A stretch of DNA of 64,000 nt from Arenibacter sp. 6A1 (GCF_012272855.1 NZ_JAAXCQ010000002.1:248001-312000), one strand, 5' to 3'. Counted from the stretch's first letter, positions 16,068 through 24,829 are shown. Notes: a model not told the origin generated them from the sequence alone. Numbers and translations: made by a program.

Positions 16068-18425
16068 CTATTTTTTGGTAGACACCTCAATTTCGAGTTC
16101 ATTTTGGTTCCTAAAAACACGAAGTTTTAATGTCCCTTTCCAATTATTATTCTGATAAGACTTCATTAAATCAGCCACGGTATTTATTTCCTCTTCTTCA
16201 CAGGAAATGATAACATCCCCAACCTGAAGAGATGATTTTTCAGCGATACTTTCCTCATCTATAGCAAGCAATAACACCCCTGCCGTTTTATTTAAACCAG
16301 AGGCGGAACGTTCTGCCATGGTAGCAATGTTTTTAATATGTGCCCCCAGCCATTTAAAAGTTGTATCCTCTCCACTGGTATTCCCAAAAAACATAGTTGG
16401 AATATCGGGAGTTTTTGCCAAGAGTTTAAGTCTGGGATCTTTCACTCCAAACCCATCCATATCAAAATTTTTAAATCCGATCTTATGTGCTGGAGAATTC
16501 TCCTTGACGGCAAAATTACCAGATTTTGCATCCTCAAAAAGCGCATCCCCATAAACACTGTGTTGCTCTATTTCTTTGTTTTTAGAATTTTCTAAGGCCT
16601 CCTTATCGGGAAAAAGGTTATAATCTATTTCTTTACCCCAGGCTTGGAGCCTGATATCCTTGTGTTCTGTAAAAACAATATTATGTTTAAATACGTCTTC
16701 GCTGTTCTTAAACCAAACATGAGGGTGAAAACCATTATTGATCGAAATATTATTTTCTACGGTTCGGTAAAATCCTTCTCGTAATTTGATCCCACCATTT
16801 AAACATAGATTATTATAAATTTTATAATTCGAAGAACCGTCGTCCAAATCGATATCCCAACCATGATCGCAGCGAAACCTATTGTTTCTAATAATGGTGG
16901 TATGTATGGCATCCCATTTGGGCATCTCAGGATTATCGGCTACTAATTTATCCATGGCTTCCCTGTTAGGGTGCCAAAAACGATCCCTGCCCCAAGAATT
17001 AAAAGCTCCGTGATCTCCAGATTCTAAAACTGTGCTAAAAACATCGTTATATTCTATCACATGACCGCCCCAAGTACCATCTCCAATATTGATCCCTGCC
17101 CTAGGCACCTCATAAATACTGTTATGTTTTACGGTAATATCCATAGCCATGGCAATTTGTACCCCCGCGGTTTGTTTTTCTACACGACCAATACGGTAGA
17201 TGAGGTTATTATCTACGGAGGAATTACTAGGGTATTTATTGGTTTTTGGTCCTAGAATGGTATCCATTTCGGTCAAAGATACAGTCTCGTTATATTGAAA
17301 AGAAGGAGATCGTACCGCATCTGGACTCCCCACAAAACTAATGGCCGATGCTCCACAATCGTGAATATGGTTGGCTACAATACTCACTTCTCTATTATAA
17401 TTGCTCACAAAAATGCCATTGCCTCCTAGGTTGGTCAATTCACAATTTTGGATTCGCACATTCTCTGTACCCTCTAACAAAATAGCTCCCCCCCTATAAA
17501 TGGTCCAATCACTTCTTAGTAATGGTTCATAGGGCTCCATAATTGTGCGTCGGGTATGTTCAAATTTAATATCACTTACCTCAACATCATGCACCGGATT
17601 ATCTTCTGTACCTATAATTTCTAGGAGGTGTTTTTGTACAACTCCTTCTACAATGGCTGTTTGCATATCAGTTCCCGAAGGAGGCCAATAATACAATTTC
17701 TTTTGACTATCTAGGAACCACTCCCCGGGAGCATCTAATTCTTCGAAAACATTTTCGACCATACGGTACTTATCGTGCATTCCTGATGGACGATTATTTT
17801 GGTGGCCCCCGGACATTATAAGCTGACCACTATCATCTACACCCTCGGCGATATAATGGAAACCTCCCCACTCTCCGCTATGCATAGCATGTACTATGGC
17901 CCCCTTTGGATTTGTCCAGGTTTTTATCCTTTCTGACGCTATAGCATCCGAAGCATGCCCCTGCCAATGTCCACCCTTCTCATCATAATTGGGATATCTG
18001 GCCAGTACTTGTTGCTTTCCATCTACATAGAGTTGATCAAATTCTTGTTCTTTTGGCAATTGACTCATCCAAATTTGATCCTTGTATTTTTCCCATTTGG
18101 GGTTCAATACAATAGAGCCTTTTATAATGGTTTTATCCGCCCCTTGTCCAACAATTTTTAAAGGCCCCAAAGCCGGATCTATTTTTATCGGTTCAATAAT
18201 CCGGTATTCCCCAGCCATTAAATGAAGGGTCACTGTCTGTTGGTTTCCCTCCTCTCGGACTTGGGCTACAGCCTTCATTCCTTCTTCGATGGAACTTAAA
18301 ACAAGGGCTTCTCTAAGTGATGAACTTTGTTGACCATCAACAGCTATATAAATATCTGTAACCGATGGAGTGCATCCCCATAATAAAGAAAATAATAAAA
18401 AACAATAAAGGGCTATTTGTTTCAT
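16068..18425 (-). CDS. GH141-like right-handed beta-helix enzyme with C-terminal PDZ domain, lipoprotein
   Basis: 785 aa. Lipoprotein signal LLWGC (Cys18). Residues about 20-130 resemble the N-terminal region of secreted beta-helix enzymes. About 130-640 form a right-handed parallel beta-helix of pectate-lyase type (many short NxI/NxF rungs such as NCELTNLGGNGIFVSNYN, NHIHDCGASAI and HNSIYEVPRAGI). GH141, founded on a Bacteroides alpha-L-fucosidase, has this fold and is common in fucoidan clusters, so that is the favoured assignment. Residues about 695-785 are a PDZ domain (SGLNKTAGVLLLAI, then LQVGDVIISC), likely a protein- or peptide-binding module. Another beta-helix glycosidase or lyase family cannot be excluded. 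A 58-bp repeat shared with the AraC region lies just upstream. Confidence 0.7.
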   Translation of the reverse strand: MKQIALYCFLLFSLLWGCTPSVTDIYIAVDGQQSSSLREALVLSSIEEGMKAVAQVREEGNQQTVTLHLMAGEYRIIEPIKIDPALGPLKIVGQGADKTIIKGSIVLNPKWEKYKDQIWMSQLPKEQEFDQLYVDGKQQVLARYPNYDEKGGHWQGHASDAIASERIKTWTNPKGAIVHAMHSGEWGGFHYIAEGVDDSGQLIMSGGHQNNRPSGMHDKYRMVENVFEELDAPGEWFLDSQKKLYYWPPSGTDMQTAIVEGVVQKHLLEIIGTEDNPVHDVEVSDIKFEHTRRTIMEPYEPLLRSDWTIYRGGAILLEGTENVRIQNCELTNLGGNGIFVSNYNREVSIVANHIHDCGASAISFVGSPDAVRSPSFQYNETVSLTEMDTILGPKTNKYPSNSSVDNNLIYRIGRVEKQTAGVQIAMAMDITVKHNSIYEVPRAGINIGDGTWGGHVIEYNDVFSTVLESGDHGAFNSWGRDRFWHPNREAMDKLVADNPEMPKWDAIHTTIIRNNRFRCDHGWDIDLDDGSSNYKIYNNLCLNGGIKLREGFYRTVENNISINNGFHPHVWFKNSEDVFKHNIVFTEHKDIRLQAWGKEIDYNLFPDKEALENSKNKEIEQHSVYGDALFEDAKSGNFAVKENSPAHKIGFKNFDMDGFGVKDPRLKLLAKTPDIPTMFFGNTSGEDTTFKWLGAHIKNIATMAERSASGLNKTAGVLLLAIDEESIAEKSSLQVGDVIISCEEEEINTVADLMKSYQNNNWKGTLKLRVFRNQNELEIEVSTKK

Positions 18426-18463
18426 ATATAAATATTAATTCTTTTTTTATTTTTAACGGTTAT

Positions 18464-18521
18464 ATGTAATTTGCATCTCTTCACTTGTCCTAGCGACCAG
18501 TTTTCGGTCATGCTTATTTCA
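18464..18521. promoter_or_regulatory. Short dispersed repeat, copy 1, in the GH141-like gene's upstream region
   Basis: 58 bp aligning without gaps to 25,753-25,810 at 50 of 58 positions. The most conserved part contains GACC-AGTTTTC-GGTC, an inverted repeat with 4-bp arms. It lies 39-96 bp upstream of the GH141-like start within a 128-bp gap, the widest gap inside the minus-strand cluster, and could mark an internal promoter or operator. Confidence 0.6.
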
Positions 18522-18553
18522 TTTTTTTATAGGAATAAAGGCTGATTTCGATA

Positions 18554-20806
18554 TTATTCTATTAAAAAATCTAATTCTGCTATGGCGGCCGTTTTTCCTC
18601 CTCCAGCAATTTCTTTAGATTCTATCCTAATATATCGGGTGTTGACAATCGATTTAAAGGCGTGCTTTCTAGTTGTCGGATCGTTGATCAGGTTTCCAAA
18701 TTCAAAACTCTCCAAAGTTTTCCACGATTTACCATCGGCACTGGTTTTAAGAACACCTTTCTCTATCATCCCTTCTCTATGCTTCTTTTGTGGCGTATAA
18801 GTAAACCCTTTAAGAGCATATTCCTTCCCTAGGTCCAAAGACAAATAATGTGTTTGTTTGTCAGAGGTTGACTCCCAAAAGGTATTGTTATTAGCATCAA
18901 AAGCAGCTCCTCCTTCTTTTCCTTGTTGTGCGCTACTTTGCTCTAGAAGTTTCCAATCTTTTTTAATCACCCCGAACTCCGTGCCGGCCACAGCTCCCAA
19001 TAGATCGTTTATTAAGGCTACTGCCCTAACCTCTCCGGCTGGGAACAAAAAGCTTTCCTTATAAATTGGCGATTCTACGGTAGGTTGGGAACCATCTGTT
19101 GTGTATCTAATAGAATAATCCCCGTTTAAACTACCGCTAATATCACGTCCATGGGGTTTCCATCCAAAGTCTTCTTTTTTAGGAGCAATAGTTACCATTC
19201 CGTTTACATCTCTTACAATAGCAAGTTGTGGTGGGCGTGTATTGTAATAGAAGGCACCAATATTGGAAATAGCAGGGTACCATCTAGATTGCATGAATCT
19301 TACCCTTAATTTATTGGTAGTTACCTCTGGGAAACGCAATATTCTCTTGTATCCAATATTACTGGCTACCGCAATTTCTTGCCATTCATTATTCACCCAA
19401 GCATCTAAGGCATGCTTTTCTACTCTTTCTCCATGGGTGGCTATAGCCTCTTGGATTACAAATCTATTTAAGGTTATCGGAGTTTCCACACTAATGATCA
19501 TCTCACTATTTTCCTTATCAAACACTTCAAAACTATCGCTATCTGTGTCCAAGACATTTTTAGGACCTTGGGCGGCAGCCAATAAATTATCCGTATAAGT
19601 TTCTTTAATTCGCTGCCCTACTTCTTCTAAAACACGGACATCTTCGGGAGAAAACTTCCCATCTCTATTCGGTGGAATATTTAATAAAAAAGTAGTATTG
19701 CCACCTACTGATCTTTCGTACATATCAAAAACGTCATCGGTACTACGTACTTTCTGATCGGTATCGTCCCTATAAAACCAGCCTTCGCGAATAGAAGTAT
19801 TAATTTCTGCTTGTTGATAGTGCAAAAACTTGGCATCGTAAAGTTTTTCGCGGCTACCGATATCCTCTGCAGTAATGTCGTCAAAACGATTCAAGTTTGC
19901 AGGATCTTCTAGGTATGGAATTACGTTCCATTCGGTATCTCTAGTCTCTCCGGCTTCGTTACCACACCAACGAATATCTTCCTTTCCAAAAATTACCGCT
20001 TCCGGGGCAAGGGTTTTTATAAGTTTTTTCCAAGCTAAATAGTTATAGGTCTGTCCTCCTTTTCTCTTTGGATGGGCACCATCAAACCATACTTCGTGAA
20101 TAGGTCCGTATTCGGTTAGCAATTCAAAAAGTTGGTTTAGGAAATACTCATTATAATCGTCTACCTTAAAGGTAAAAGTAGTTTTATTTTCGAAAGGCCT
20201 TCCCTCTACTGCCCTAGGAATAGTTCGCTCGGTATACTCACTTAAATTCCCATAGAGTCCTTCTTCATTTTCTATTTGGTATAAATCTGCAGGAGACAAA
20301 TACACCCCTAGTTTAAGCCCGTATTTTTCACATGATTTGTACAGTTCTTTTAACACATCGCCCTTACCATCTTTAAAGGGTGAAGACATAATACCATGTT
20401 TGGTATACCTACTTTGCCACAGGACAAAACCGTCGTGGTGCTTTGCGGTAAAAACGACTTTTTTCATTCCCGCATCGCTCATGGCCTTACACCATTGGTC
20501 GGTATCTAAATTCTGAAGATCGAATATTTTAGGGTCTTCTTTTCCATTTCCCCATTCCATTCTGGTAAACGTATTGGGTCCAAAATGAATAAAAGCTATG
20601 AATTCATTTTTTAAGGCTTCGTATTGGTTAGCGGTAGGTACTACATGAGCAGCTTTTAGAACAATAGAATCCTTAGTATCCGTATCCTTTACCGGAATAG
20701 TATTGGAAACCGGCATTGTCAATGCATTAAAATTTGGTTTTTTAGCACAAGCTCCAAAAAGAGCAAGAGTCAGGAAATACAGAAAAATCTTTCTCATGTT
20801 ATTCAA
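18554..20806 (-). CDS. GH29 alpha-L-fucosidase with C-terminal chitobiase-like and F5/8-type C (CBM32-like) domains, lipoprotein
   Basis: 750 aa from ATG at 20,806 (an ATG three codons on is equally possible). Lipoprotein signal LFGAC (Cys20). The catalytic domain (about 55-420) has FIHFGPNTF, KHHDGFVLW at 122-130 and VWFDGAH with the likely nucleophile Asp242, then NTTFLLNIPPNRDG. A linker and beta-sandwich follow. A chitobiase-C-type segment (YSIRYTTDGSQPTVESPIY, near 580-600) precedes a discoidin-like module to the end (FWESTSDKQTHYLSLDLG, TRYIRIE). The N-terminal HFGPNTF variant is typical of the GH29 group active on alpha-1,3/1,4-fucosides. The C-terminal modules probably bind glycan. 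Confidence 0.92.
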   Translation of the reverse strand: MNNMRKIFLYFLTLALFGACAKKPNFNALTMPVSNTIPVKDTDTKDSIVLKAAHVVPTANQYEALKNEFIAFIHFGPNTFTRMEWGNGKEDPKIFDLQNLDTDQWCKAMSDAGMKKVVFTAKHHDGFVLWQSRYTKHGIMSSPFKDGKGDVLKELYKSCEKYGLKLGVYLSPADLYQIENEEGLYGNLSEYTERTIPRAVEGRPFENKTTFTFKVDDYNEYFLNQLFELLTEYGPIHEVWFDGAHPKRKGGQTYNYLAWKKLIKTLAPEAVIFGKEDIRWCGNEAGETRDTEWNVIPYLEDPANLNRFDDITAEDIGSREKLYDAKFLHYQQAEINTSIREGWFYRDDTDQKVRSTDDVFDMYERSVGGNTTFLLNIPPNRDGKFSPEDVRVLEEVGQRIKETYTDNLLAAAQGPKNVLDTDSDSFEVFDKENSEMIISVETPITLNRFVIQEAIATHGERVEKHALDAWVNNEWQEIAVASNIGYKRILRFPEVTTNKLRVRFMQSRWYPAISNIGAFYYNTRPPQLAIVRDVNGMVTIAPKKEDFGWKPHGRDISGSLNGDYSIRYTTDGSQPTVESPIYKESFLFPAGEVRAVALINDLLGAVAGTEFGVIKKDWKLLEQSSAQQGKEGGAAFDANNNTFWESTSDKQTHYLSLDLGKEYALKGFTYTPQKKHREGMIEKGVLKTSADGKSWKTLESFEFGNLINDPTTRKHAFKSIVNTRYIRIESKEIAGGGKTAAIAELDFLIE

Positions 20807-20842
20807 GTTATTTTTTTTAATAATTTATAAGGTAGATGAACC

Positions 20843-21439
20843 TTAGTTTTTAGAAATCTTAAAAACATAGGCATACTCATCTGATGGTTTCATTTTATTG
20901 CGATTATAAGCCGGCATGATCTGTTTCATGTCCTTTCCCGATTTTTTACGGGAAATGGTTTCCCCAGTTGCCAAAAGTACTATTTGGGTATTCTTTTCAG
21001 GACTATTGTTTTGAAGCAGCAATTCCCCATTGGCCCATTTAGGAGCAACGGCGAAATAGGCTTCTTCTTTTTGTGTAAAAAATAATTCTTTAAGGGCGAA
21101 TCCAGGTTCAGGATCCACGGTTTGTTTTAAAATAAAATCGCATTCCAAATCTCGTTTTATTCCAACGTCCATAGTGTGCCAAGAAAACTTCCCGTTCCCG
21201 AAAAGGGTCTTATTCTGCAACCAATATTGGTACAACTCAGAATAAGCCCCTTTAGGAGAATAGGCAGGAACCGAATAAGAGCCCCAATGAATAAAGATTC
21301 CAAATTTAGCATCACCAAACCACTGTGCCACGGGACGGGAATCTAAGGACTCCCAAGTGGGTTGATAGCTGTTTTGAGAATTCATCTTAGAGACTCCTAA
21401 CAAAGCTACCTGGGTTAAGGCAATGCTACATTTTTTCAT
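20843..21439 (-). pseudogene. GH29 fucosidase remnant with in-frame loss of the catalytic core
   Basis: A 198-codon open frame that begins like a GH29 enzyme (signal-like start, then [34 protein letters not shown]) and, after about residue 85, jumps to sequence that looks like a GH29 C-terminal beta-sandwich ([20 protein letters not shown], then LLATGETIS and [14 protein letters not shown]). GH29 enzymes of this type are about 450-500 residues. The missing 250-300 residues would contain the HHDGF motif and the catalytic Asp, so the product cannot be a fucosidase. The frame is intact, consistent with a simple in-frame deletion. It sits between an intact GH29 and the fuconate-pathway SDR, so its transcription is probably maintained by the operon. 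Confidence 0.85.
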
Positions 21440-21469
21440 TAGTTATTCTTAATAGGTTTTAAAAAAATA

Positions 21470-22246
21470 TTACCCGTTTAACTTTATAAATCCACCGTCG
21501 ATAGGAAAATCGGATCCGGTAATAAAAGAAGCCTCATCCGAACATAGATATAATGCCAGATTAGCTATTTCCTCTGGTTTCCCCATTCTTCCTATCGGCT
21601 GGGTTTTAGAAAGGTTTTCGAACATTTCTGCTTCTCTCCCTGGATAATTTTTCTTTATAAATCCGTCTACAAATGGCGTGTGTACCCTTGCTGGAGAAAT
21701 ACAATTACATCGAATTCCTTCTGTTACATAATCCTTAGCTACCGAAAGCGTCATGGTAAGCACAGCCCCTTTGGACATTGAATAGGCAAAACGGTCCGAA
21801 ATACCAACCGAAGAAGCAATAGAGGCCATATTTAAAATAACCCCACCTTTTTCCTTCATTTTCGATATCGCGGCATGCATACAGTTGTAAACACCTTTAA
21901 CATTTACATTGTAAATCCTATCCAGGTCACTTTCTTCGGTACCTTCTAAATTACCTACATGAGCAATACCGGCATTATTCACCAATATATCTATTGAATT
22001 TTCCTTGGCAATAGTGTCTATAATTCCTGCTACCTGCTTATGGTTAGACACATCACACTGGTGAAATGTAGCCTTACCACCTTCTTTTGTTATCGCTGCA
22101 ACTATATTGGCTCCGCTTTCTTCATTAAACTCAAGTATATGGACGTTGGCGCCTTGGGCTGCAAATTTTTTGGAAATGGCCTCGCCTATTCCACTAGCGC
22201 CACCGGTAATAATAGCTGTTTTATTCTCTAAACTAAATCCTGACAT
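21470..22246 (-). CDS. SDR-family dehydrogenase, probable 2-keto-3-deoxy-L-fuconate dehydrogenase
   Basis: 258 aa from ATG at 22,246; an in-frame ATG 36 bp upstream would give an extra 12 residues that are unlike the family. Rossmann motif TGGASGIG, structural NNAG, catalytic Ser in ASIASSVG and YSMSK with the normal Lys are all present, and CISPARVHTPF and GSDFPIDGGF close the classical SDR pattern. It lies 41 bp after L-fuconate dehydratase, so the likely reaction is NAD(P)-dependent oxidation of 2-keto-3-deoxy-L-fuconate at C4 to the 2,4-diketo acid. A role as L-fucose dehydrogenase is the main alternative, because a second SDR of this pathway is at the left edge. Confidence 0.88.
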   Translation of the reverse strand: MSGFSLENKTAIITGGASGIGEAISKKFAAQGANVHILEFNEESGANIVAAITKEGGKATFHQCDVSNHKQVAGIIDTIAKENSIDILVNNAGIAHVGNLEGTEESDLDRIYNVNVKGVYNCMHAAISKMKEKGGVILNMASIASSVGISDRFAYSMSKGAVLTMTLSVAKDYVTEGIRCNCISPARVHTPFVDGFIKKNYPGREAEMFENLSKTQPIGRMGKPEEIANLALYLCSDEASFITGSDFPIDGGFIKLNG

Positions 22247-22287
22247 TTTGTTTACTTTACATTGATAATTGTGTTCTGCCAAAGTCC

Positions 22288-23613
22288 TTAGGCCTTATTG
22301 GCTAATTCCTTTGCCCATACATCCCCATTTGGAAAGCTGTAATCTGCCAAAGACTGTTCTTTCATGGTAATACTGTATCCTGGCATTGATGGTGGCATAT
22401 AGGCTCCATTCTTAATTACCACTGGATCGTAAAAATGTTCGTGTAAGTGATCTACAAATTCTATAATCCTATCTTCCATAGATCCGCTTATAGCAATGTA
22501 GTCTATCATAGAAAGGTGCTGTACATACTCGCACAGACCAACACCACCAGCATGTGGACAAACAGGAATATTGAATTTAGCAGCCATCAATAAAATGGCT
22601 AAATTTTCGTTTACGCCTCCTACTCTACAGCTATCGATCTGACAAATCCCAATAGCATCGGCTTGCATCAATTGCTTAAACATAACCCTGTTTTGACAAT
22701 GTTCTCCTGTAGCCACTTTTATAGGCGCTACTGCTTTTGCTATCTTGGCATGTCCTAATATATCATCTGGACTTGTTGGTTCTTCTATCCACCATGGTTT
22801 GTATTTTTTAAGGGACTCCATATTGGTAATGGCCTCATCTACATCCCATTTTTGGTTGGCATCCATCATCAATTTCAGATCATCACCGATTTCTTCTCTG
22901 ATAATGGCCGCTCGGCGCATATCGTCCTGTAAATCAGACCCCACCTTAATCTTCATATGCTTAAATCCGGCCTCCTTAGCTTCTCGGCATAGGCGTCGCA
23001 TTTTATCATCGGAATACCCTAACCATCCAGCAGAAGTAGTATAAGCAGGATATCCGCTCTTCAATAAAGTATCGATACGCTCTTGCTTTGTGGCGGCCTT
23101 CGCCTGTAAAAGTTCTAGGGCTTCTTGTGGCGTAATGGCATCGGTAATATATGTGAAGTCGATACAGGACACCAATTCTTCTGGAGTCATATCGGCCAAT
23201 AATTTCCATAACGGCTTTCCTTCAGCCTTGGCATATAAATCCCATACGGCATTTACCACCGCTCCGGTAGCCAAATGAATGACTCCCTTTTCTGGCCCCA
23301 ACCATCGCAATTGGCTATCTCCAGTTATCATTTTCCAAAAAGCACCCATATTTTGAGTAAAACTCTCCAAGGTCTTGCCTTTAACCAATGGTGCTAAAGA
23401 TTGGATAGCGGCTGCACATAGCTCATTCCCTCTTCCTATAGTAAAGGTAAGACCATGACCTTCCAAGCCGTCAGGGTGATCGGTCTTTAATATTACATAA
23501 GCGGCTGAATAATCAGGATCTGGATTCATGGCATCAGAGCCATCCAAAGATTTGCTAGTAGGGAAACGGACATCCTTTACTAAAATATCCGTAATTAAGA
23601 TTTTGCTTTTCAT
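22288..23613 (-). CDS. fucD: L-fuconate dehydratase (enolase superfamily)
   Basis: 441 aa, cytosolic. The enolase-superfamily catalytic set is complete: K221-x-K223, metal ligands Asp251, Glu277 and Glu304, then Asp327, His354 and Glu385. These are each offset by three from the residues I recall for the Xanthomonas campestris L-fuconate dehydratase, and CPHAGGVGLCEYVQHL is the fuconate-dehydratase version of the His region. It removes water from L-fuconate to give 2-keto-3-deoxy-L-fuconate. It is the first gene of a 16-gene minus-strand run, with a structured leader and a TAnnTTTG-like -7 element upstream, so it probably opens the operon. This is the most certain member of the L-fucose pathway here. 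Confidence 0.95.
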   Translation of the reverse strand: MKSKILITDILVKDVRFPTSKSLDGSDAMNPDPDYSAAYVILKTDHPDGLEGHGLTFTIGRGNELCAAAIQSLAPLVKGKTLESFTQNMGAFWKMITGDSQLRWLGPEKGVIHLATGAVVNAVWDLYAKAEGKPLWKLLADMTPEELVSCIDFTYITDAITPQEALELLQAKAATKQERIDTLLKSGYPAYTTSAGWLGYSDDKMRRLCREAKEAGFKHMKIKVGSDLQDDMRRAAIIREEIGDDLKLMMDANQKWDVDEAITNMESLKKYKPWWIEEPTSPDDILGHAKIAKAVAPIKVATGEHCQNRVMFKQLMQADAIGICQIDSCRVGGVNENLAILLMAAKFNIPVCPHAGGVGLCEYVQHLSMIDYIAISGSMEDRIIEFVDHLHEHFYDPVVIKNGAYMPPSMPGYSITMKEQSLADYSFPNGDVWAKELANKA

Positions 23614-23633
23614 CTGTTTACATTCTGTTAGTT

Positions 23634-23708
23634 GGAATGGGTACCAGGCATTTTTAGTCTAAAAAGATCCATTAACGATAGGCTTTTTAGCATTCTTAAA
23701 CCCATTCC
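23634..23708 (-). promoter_or_regulatory. Nested inverted repeats in the fucD leader
   Basis: The outer 9-bp arms GGAATGGGT / ACCCATTCC (23,634-23,642 and 23,700-23,708) enclose a second 8-bp pair, CTAAAAAG / CTTTTTAG. The structure ends about 20 nt before the fucD ATG, so it would fold in the 5' leader if transcription starts near 23,718. It has no classical terminator U-run after the outer stem. Confidence 0.55.
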
Positions 23709-23724
23709 TATTTTATTACCCTAA

Positions 23725-23732
23725 CAAAATTA
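23725..23732 (-). promoter_or_regulatory. Possible Bacteroidota -7 element for the fucD operon
   Basis: Minus strand reads TAATTTTG, a full match to TAnnTTTG. No good TTTG -33 element lies 19-21 bp upstream, which would fit an activator-dependent promoter. It would start transcription about 10 nt before the nested inverted repeats. Confidence 0.4.
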
Positions 23733-23807
23733 AGCTTAAACTCTAGTCTTTTCCACCACTAGAAGCACCTTTTATGATACTTTTTAAACCTGAAACGTGT
23801 AATATTC

Positions 23808-24674
23808 TTAATTTTGAGTATGAAGTTTAATATATTCGGAAGGCGATATACCGGTAATAGATTTAAAGTGACGGTTAAAATTGGAAACATTATTAAATCC
23901 GGAATCATAGCAGACCGGGGTAATATTTTGCTGGTTTTCCATGAGCAACTTACAGGCGTATCCAATCCTTATTTCATTTAAATAACGGGTAAAGGTTTTT
24001 CTATGCACCCGTTTAAAAAATCTACTAAAGGCAGAAGGATTCATTTTTGCAATGGCAGCAACGTCTTTAGAACCTATAGGCTGATTAAAATTTTTGAAAA
24101 CAAACTCGTAGATATCATCCAAAATTTTGTTCTCCGTCTTGTGAAAGGAATTTAAAAACCCGGGACTAGACAAGAGTCGGTATTCCCCATGATTTGCCAA
24201 TTTATGAAGAATTTTAAGGAAACTTATGGTCTTTTCAAAAGCATCTAAATGCACAAGTTCCTCGATTTCATTTTTTATATCCTCATCTATATCTACAAAT
24301 AAAATCCCTTGAGCCGCCCTCTTTATCAGCTGTTGGATAGGCTTCATCTCGATGACCTGAAAAAAATGTTTCCCAAGAAACTCTTCCTTAAAATGAACTC
24401 CGATAGCTTCGGAACTATGGGTAGATCCTTCCTCAAAGAAAACATCGTCATTTAACCACATATGAGGCAGATTTTTTCCAATCAATACCAAATCGCCCTC
24501 TGAAAACTTTTCTATACCATCGCCAATAAATCGAGTTCCTGTACTTTTTAAGATATACACCAATTCTAATTCTGGATGATAATGCCACACCTTTAAAAAA
24601 TGTGAATCAGCATGTTGGGTAACGGTAAACGAACTGTTTTGTAAACTGGTTCTATTAAGGAGATGAAGTTTCAT
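23808..24674 (-). CDS. AraC-family transcriptional regulator, copy 1
   Basis: 288 aa. An N-terminal cupin-like sensing domain (KVWHYHPELELVYIL, then FSEGDLVLIGKNLPHMW) precedes the two helix-turn-helix units of the AraC DNA-binding domain (about 190-285), with IGYACKLLMENQ, PVCYDSGFNNVSNFNRHFK and the final GISPSEY. It is strongly similar to the adjacent copy 2 over its whole length, with the DNA-binding part almost identical and residues about 110-160 most diverged. It probably senses a sugar or pathway intermediate and controls the fucose cluster that starts 200 bp further on. Its own upstream region carries a 9-bp inverted repeat. Confidence 0.93.
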   Translation of the reverse strand: MKLHLLNRTSLQNSSFTVTQHADSHFLKVWHYHPELELVYILKSTGTRFIGDGIEKFSEGDLVLIGKNLPHMWLNDDVFFEEGSTHSSEAIGVHFKEEFLGKHFFQVIEMKPIQQLIKRAAQGILFVDIDEDIKNEIEELVHLDAFEKTISFLKILHKLANHGEYRLLSSPGFLNSFHKTENKILDDIYEFVFKNFNQPIGSKDVAAIAKMNPSAFSRFFKRVHRKTFTRYLNEIRIGYACKLLMENQQNITPVCYDSGFNNVSNFNRHFKSITGISPSEYIKLHTQN

Positions 24675-24707
24675 AGGAGGCTATAGTTGGTTATTCTTAT
24701 ATAAACG

Positions 24708-24743
24708 TATATTGTACATTTAAAGATAAAAATATACAATATA
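24708..24743. promoter_or_regulatory. Inverted repeat upstream of AraC copy 1
   Basis: Perfect 9-bp arms TATATTGTA (24,708-24,716) and TACAATATA (24,735-24,743) with an 18-bp spacer, 34-69 bp upstream of the regulator's ATG. A plausible operator, for autoregulation or the paralogue; AT-rich sequence makes chance more likely than for a GC-rich repeat. Confidence 0.4.
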
Positions 24744-24764
24744 TTTTATACTCCACTTATAAAT

Positions 24765-24778
24765 GCAAAAAAAGTATC
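24765..24778. promoter_or_regulatory. 14-bp motif shared by both AraC upstream regions, copy 1
   Basis: GCAAAAAAAGTATC is found here, 91-104 bp upstream of AraC copy 1, and identically at 25,888-25,901 upstream of AraC copy 2. It may be a shared regulator site. Confidence 0.4.
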
Positions 24779-24829
24779 CCTCCACCCCTTAATAGGGCAT
24801 AACACACGGTATGTGTTTTATAAAATGAT

